A stretch of 17,322 bases of DNA, taken from positions 1 through 17,322 of the forward strand of contig USBH01000005.1 in NCBI GenBank assembly GCA_900552925.1. The letters are read 5' to 3'. Position numbers and translations under genes: made by a program. Origin of the DNA: an uncultured Oscillospiraceae bacterium (GTDB lineage: Bacteria; Bacillota; Clostridia; Oscillospirales; Acutalibacteraceae). Positions 14,637 to 17,322 of the stretch are shown here, in pieces (within the stretch, counting starts at the first letter, position 1; each line of letters opens with the position of its first letter). The notes under the pieces were generated by a model, which was given only the letters and a program-made list of their open reading frames with translations, had not been told where the DNA came from and made no database searches.

Positions 14637-15797
14637 ATGGTATTTTCTGACTTTTCATTACTGATGGCTACTCTCTGGTGTAGCCTGTTCATGCTTCTCC
14701 TTTTTTATTTTCGATCGCGGCGGCACATACTGGAGCTGAGCGGCATCGCTCCGCTTTTGATTCTGATTATCGGAACCGTACTGCGCTGCTTCATCCCGAT
14801 CGATATTCCCCATTTCACCAGAGCAATTCAGTTCGAGGGTTGGTTGGCTGAATTGGACACCTCACTCCGAACACCCGTAATTCAGGACCGTATTACGCCG
14901 CTGAGCATAATCTTCGGAGTCTGGCTTTTGGGGACGCTCATTGCACTTGTAACCACGATCTGCTCTTATGCAACGCACATGCGTAAGCTCCGCTCTTTTC
15001 TTCCCACGGATGACCCGGACCTGCTCAACATCGTTGAAGGCATTGCGGACGAGCTTCATGTTCCCATGCCTACGGTTTGTCTGATCATGCCGGGCAAGTC
15101 GCCTTCGATTTCAGGATTGTTCCATCCGATCCTCCTGATTCCGATCGACATCTACGAGGAAAAGGATCTTCGGTATCTCTTTTACCATGAGCTGATGCAC
15201 TGGAAAGAGCGGGATATATGGATTAAACTGCTCATCAGTCTGCTTTGCTGCGTATTCTGGTGGAATCCCTGCAGTTATCTGCTGAAACTGGACCTCAGCG
15301 AAACATTGGAAATGCGCTGTGATCAATCCGTTTCCAGATTGCTGACGGATGACGAGAAGCACGAGTATGTCGACGTTCTGAAAAAGACGTTCAACTCTCT
15401 GCCCACAAAAGAGAAAGGCTCCCGCTTCCGCTTATTCTCTTTCGGTATTTCCGAATTTGCAGCAGGGCCGGAGGAGCACACAGCCTATAAACGTGCAGAT
15501 TTGGTTTTGAACACGCCGTATCAGCAAAAATACAACCGCATCATTCCGGTTGTAACGCTGATCATCACAATTGCCGTGTTCATATTTTCATATTCGTTCA
15601 TCATTCAGCCGCATTACGATGCGCCTGAGGATGATATTTCTACTATTGGGTTCGAAGAAATCTCTTCTGAGAATTCTTACATTGTATTGGAATCTGATAA
15701 AACTTACAGCTTATATGTTGATGGGATTAAAGTCAAAACTCTTGATCCCGTTACTGCTGAAATATTATTAGAAAGTGGTTTTTCATTATCACAATAG
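14637..15797 (+). CDS. BlaR1/MecR1-like M56 membrane metalloprotease without penicillin sensor
   Basis: 386 residues. Membrane protease that presumably relays an outside signal to the BlaI-like repressor. Hydrophobic segments at about 7-25, 34-52, 89-112, 195-216 and 302-323; zinc motif H184-E-L-M-H188 with probable third ligand E225 (LEMRCD), as in M56 proteases. BlaR1 and MecR1 proper are ~585-600 residues and end in a penicillin-binding sensor; here only a ~63-residue tail (324-386) follows the last helix, acidic at first and then a beta-rich stretch (YIVLESDKTYSLYVDGIKVK). The DNA of this tail is clearly more AT-rich than the rest of the gene. The ribosome site (AGGGT) is modest; the gene may be coupled to blaI. 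The signal it senses is unknown. Confidence 0.88.
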   Translation: MVFSDFSLLMATLWCSLFMLLLFYFRSRRHILELSGIAPLLILIIGTVLRCFIPIDIPHFTRAIQFEGWLAELDTSLRTPVIQDRITPLSIIFGVWLLGTLIALVTTICSYATHMRKLRSFLPTDDPDLLNIVEGIADELHVPMPTVCLIMPGKSPSISGLFHPILLIPIDIYEEKDLRYLFYHELMHWKERDIWIKLLISLLCCVFWWNPCSYLLKLDLSETLEMRCDQSVSRLLTDDEKHEYVDVLKKTFNSLPTKEKGSRFRLFSFGISEFAAGPEEHTAYKRADLVLNTPYQQKYNRIIPVVTLIITIAVFIFSYSFIIQPHYDAPEDDISTIGFEEISSENSYIVLESDKTYSLYVDGIKVKTLDPVTAEILLESGFSLSQ

Positions 15798-15812
15798 TAA
15801 AGGGGTATAATT

Positions 15813-15947
15813 ATGAGTGTTCAACCTCGTGCCGATGTTATAGAAACTAAATTTCGTTATAATCCTACCACAGGACAGCTTCAGTATCGTCGCTGGAATG
15901 CAACCAGAAATTACTGGGTGGATCCCTATTGGATCGATCTTCCGTAA
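15813..15947 (+). CDS. 44-residue aromatic-rich small protein, function unknown
   Basis: An ATG with AAAGGGG seven bases upstream, 15 bases after the protease stop codon, opens a 44-codon frame ending in TAA just before a terminator, so it is third in the blaI operon. The protein has no signal peptide, membrane helix or Cys. The N-terminal half is polar (MSVQPRADVIETKFRYNP); the C-terminal half is very rich in Trp and Tyr (Y25, W28, Y34, W35, Y39, W40) in LQYRRWN...YWVDPYWIDL, which reads like two or three short beta strands. The organised aromatic spacing and good ribosome site make chance unlikely. I do not recognise a characterised family. It could be a partner or modulator of the protease, a stress effector, or a target of the circuit; none is proven. 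Confidence 0.75.
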   Translation: MSVQPRADVIETKFRYNPTTGQLQYRRWNATRNYWVDPYWIDLP

Positions 15948-15957
15948 TTCTAAAGAA

Positions 15958-15999
15958 TGAAAAAGCTCCTCCCCTTTGAACGGGTTGGAGCTTCTTTGT
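15958..15999. terminator. Bidirectional terminator after the small protein gene
   Basis: AAGCTCC (15963-15969) pairs with GGAGCTT (15987-15993); CCC/GGG extends the stem inside. T-rich tails follow on plus (TTCTTTGTTT) and on minus (GCTTTTTCATT). It ends both the blaI operon and the convergent oxidoreductase gene. Confidence 0.85.
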
Positions 16000-16007
16000 T
16001 TATTGTC

Positions 16008-17111
16008 TTAATCCATCGGCAGGCCGTTTTCATCGAAGAAAACCGGCTGGCCGGTTTTGCCCGAGCGGTAGATTGCGTCGAGAATGCGCGTGACGACGAT
16101 CGCCTGCTCCGGCTTCACGACGACTTCTTTGTCGTTCGCGATTGCGTCCAGCCACAGGCGCGCTTCGGTGTCGGAGGCCTTTTCCGGCTTCGCGCCACGG
16201 TACGGGATGTTTGCGGAATCGATGTCGACCTGTTCGGTCGTCCACTTGTTGTACTTCACGCGGTTGATGCGCAGGCCGTCCCGCATATCCGCGCCGGCCT
16301 TCGTGCCGCAGAGCGTCGTTTTCGCCTCGATCACGTCGAGCGTGTTGAGCGCCCATGCCGATTCGAGCGAGATCGCCGCGCCGTTCTGCATCACGATATA
16401 GCCGAATGCCGAGTCCTCGACCGTGATCTTCTCCGCGTCCCAATCGCCCCACATGTTGCCGCATTCCTTCTGGCCGCCCAGCTTCTTGAACACGCTGCCG
16501 ACAACCAGCTTCGGCTTGTAGTTGTCCATCATCCAGAGCGTGAGGTCGAGCGCGTGCGTGCCGATGTCGATCAGCGGGCCGCCGCCCTGCTCGTACTCGT
16601 CGATGAACACGCCCCAGGTCGGCACGCCGCGGCGGCGCACCGCATGCGCCTTGGCGTAGTAGATTTCGCCCAGCTCGTCCGCCTCGCAGGCGCGCTTTAA
16701 GTACCACGAATCCGGGCGGTAGCGGTTCTGGTAGCCGATCGACAGCTTCTTGCCGGTGCGCTTCGCGGCATCCAGCATCTTCTGCGCTTCCTCGCCGTTG
16801 ATCGCCATCGGCTTTTCGCACATGACGTGCTTGCCCGCTTCCAGCGCGTCGACCGTGATGAAGCTGTGCTCGCGGTTCGGCGTGCACACGTGCACGATGT
16901 CGATCGTCTCGTCCTTCAACAGCTCTTTGTAATCGGTGTAGACCTTCGCGCCCTCTGCGCCGTACTCCGCGCAGGCCTTCTGCGCGCGCTCCTCGATGAT
17001 GTCGCAGAACGCGACGAGCTCGGCGTTCGGCTGGCGGGTCAGCGAGGGCATGTGCTTGCTGTTGGCGATGCCGCCGCAGCCGATGATGCCGATTCTGAAT
17101 TTACGTTCCAT
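16008..17111 (-). CDS. Gfo/Idh/MocA-family NAD(P)-dependent oxidoreductase
   Basis: 367 residues, cytoplasmic. The N-terminal Rossmann domain shows GIIGCGGIA (8-16) for the dinucleotide, then VCTPNREH and the family hallmark EKPMA (about 99-103). The C-terminal alpha/beta domain carries GGGPLIDIGTHALDLTLWMM with the catalytic Asp/His of the family. Members oxidise or reduce sugars, inositols or related polyols; the exact substrate cannot be told from sequence. It is a single gene with its own promoter, ribosome site AGGGAGG and shared terminator. With the rhamnosidase and GH63-like genes elsewhere in the window it fits a carbohydrate-using lifestyle, though nothing links them in one operon. 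Confidence 0.93.
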   Translation of the reverse strand: MERKFRIGIIGCGGIANSKHMPSLTRQPNAELVAFCDIIEERAQKACAEYGAEGAKVYTDYKELLKDETIDIVHVCTPNREHSFITVDALEAGKHVMCEKPMAINGEEAQKMLDAAKRTGKKLSIGYQNRYRPDSWYLKRACEADELGEIYYAKAHAVRRRGVPTWGVFIDEYEQGGGPLIDIGTHALDLTLWMMDNYKPKLVVGSVFKKLGGQKECGNMWGDWDAEKITVEDSAFGYIVMQNGAAISLESAWALNTLDVIEAKTTLCGTKAGADMRDGLRINRVKYNKWTTEQVDIDSANIPYRGAKPEKASDTEARLWLDAIANDKEVVVKPEQAIVVTRILDAIYRSGKTGQPVFFDENGLPMD

Positions 17112-17155
17112 GGTTTTCTGCCTCCCTGCGCGGAATTCCGCGGATTTCTGTTTTT

Positions 17156-17184
17156 ATTGTAGAGCCTCGCGCGGACTTTGTCAA
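17156..17184 (-). promoter_or_regulatory. Promoter of the Gfo/Idh/MocA gene
   Basis: On the minus strand: perfect TTGACA (17179-17184), 17 bases, TACAAT (17156-17161, 5 of 6). It gives a leader of about 40 bases before the gene. Confidence 0.9.
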
Positions 17185-17227
17185 TGGCGCGCGCGCGGCG
17201 CCGCTTCCATTTTGCTGTGTAGGTTTG

Positions 17228-17322
17228 TCAAACATTTTGTACAGCGAGAGATTCAAAGAAGGCGGCAAGTTTTTCTTTGGGAGAGAGCCAGGCCAAGGGG
17301 CGCATAGGTAAGTTGTTGGAGC
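17228..17322 (-). mobile_element. C-terminal end of a probable IS30-like transposase, cut by contig end
   Basis: On the minus strand a frame enters from the contig end and runs 30 residues to a TGA, reading NNLPMRPLAWLSPKEKLAAFF and a short tail. The pattern N-N-x-P-x-R-x-L-x-W-x-(S/T)-P-x-E resembles the C-terminal end of IS30-type DDE transposases. The palindrome GTTTGTCAAAC (17223-17233) overlaps the stop. Only the end is visible, so the family is an inference; a contig break at a multicopy insertion sequence would explain the window boundary. Confidence 0.5.

Noticed and set aside
14189..15797. Classical beta-lactam resistance operon (blaI-blaR1-blaZ)
   Set aside because: The protease lacks the penicillin-binding sensor domain and there is no beta-lactamase or PBP gene; the third gene is the 44-residue protein.

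Overview
The window looks like a metagenome- or isolate-derived contig from a GC-rich, Gram-positive member of the Clostridia, probably a gut Oscillospiraceae/Ruminococcaceae-type organism. Supporting signs are strong AAGGAGG ribosome sites, near-perfect sigma-A promoters (TTGACA, 17-base spacer, TAnnnT), a T-box leader on thrS, a yybP-ykoY manganese riboswitch, RNase Y, a YtrA-type GntR/ABC operon, and a BlaI/BlaR1-type pair. The genus cannot be fixed from the sequence alone. The first 23 bases are not biological: they match the end of the Illumina Nextera read-2 transposase adapter. The last ~95 bases look like the C-terminal end of a transposase gene, a typical place for an assembly to break.

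Layout. 24-715 (+): 3' part of tsaD. 794-2011 and 2217-4853 (-): two intracellular glycoside hydrolases, a GH63/MGH1-like (alpha/alpha)6 enzyme and a GH78 alpha-L-rhamnosidase, each with its own terminator or leader. 5059-8277 (-): three overlapping genes for a YtrA-like GntR repressor, an ABC ATPase and an ABC-2-type permease with a large C-terminal extracytoplasmic domain, behind a strong promoter with a perfect TGTACTA-N7-TAGTACA operator. 8500-9365 (+): manganese riboswitch plus mntP. 9511-11750 (-): thrS with a threonine T-box leader (specifier ACC). 11859-13563 (+): rny. 13603-13786: the rny terminator running into a 64-base tandem repeat. 14125-15947 (+): blaI-like repressor, BlaR1-like M56 membrane protease and an unannotated 44-residue aromatic-rich small protein. 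16008-17111 (-): Gfo/Idh/MocA oxidoreductase. 17228-17322 (-): transposase remnant.

Most genes are ordinary housekeeping or accessory genes. Three circuits can be read directly. (1) Mn2+ sensed by the riboswitch should turn on the MntP exporter, because aptamer helix P1 and the terminator compete for the same bases. (2) Uncharged tRNA-Thr should turn on thrS. (3) The YtrA-like repressor should control its own ABC transporter.

The most unusual locus is the blaI/blaR1-like/small-protein operon. It is visibly more AT-rich than its surroundings. Its protease has no penicillin-binding sensor but ends in a ~63-residue extracytoplasmic tail, and the third gene encodes a tiny W/Y-rich protein that I do not recognise. 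This is the best candidate in the window for an undescribed signalling or stress-response system.
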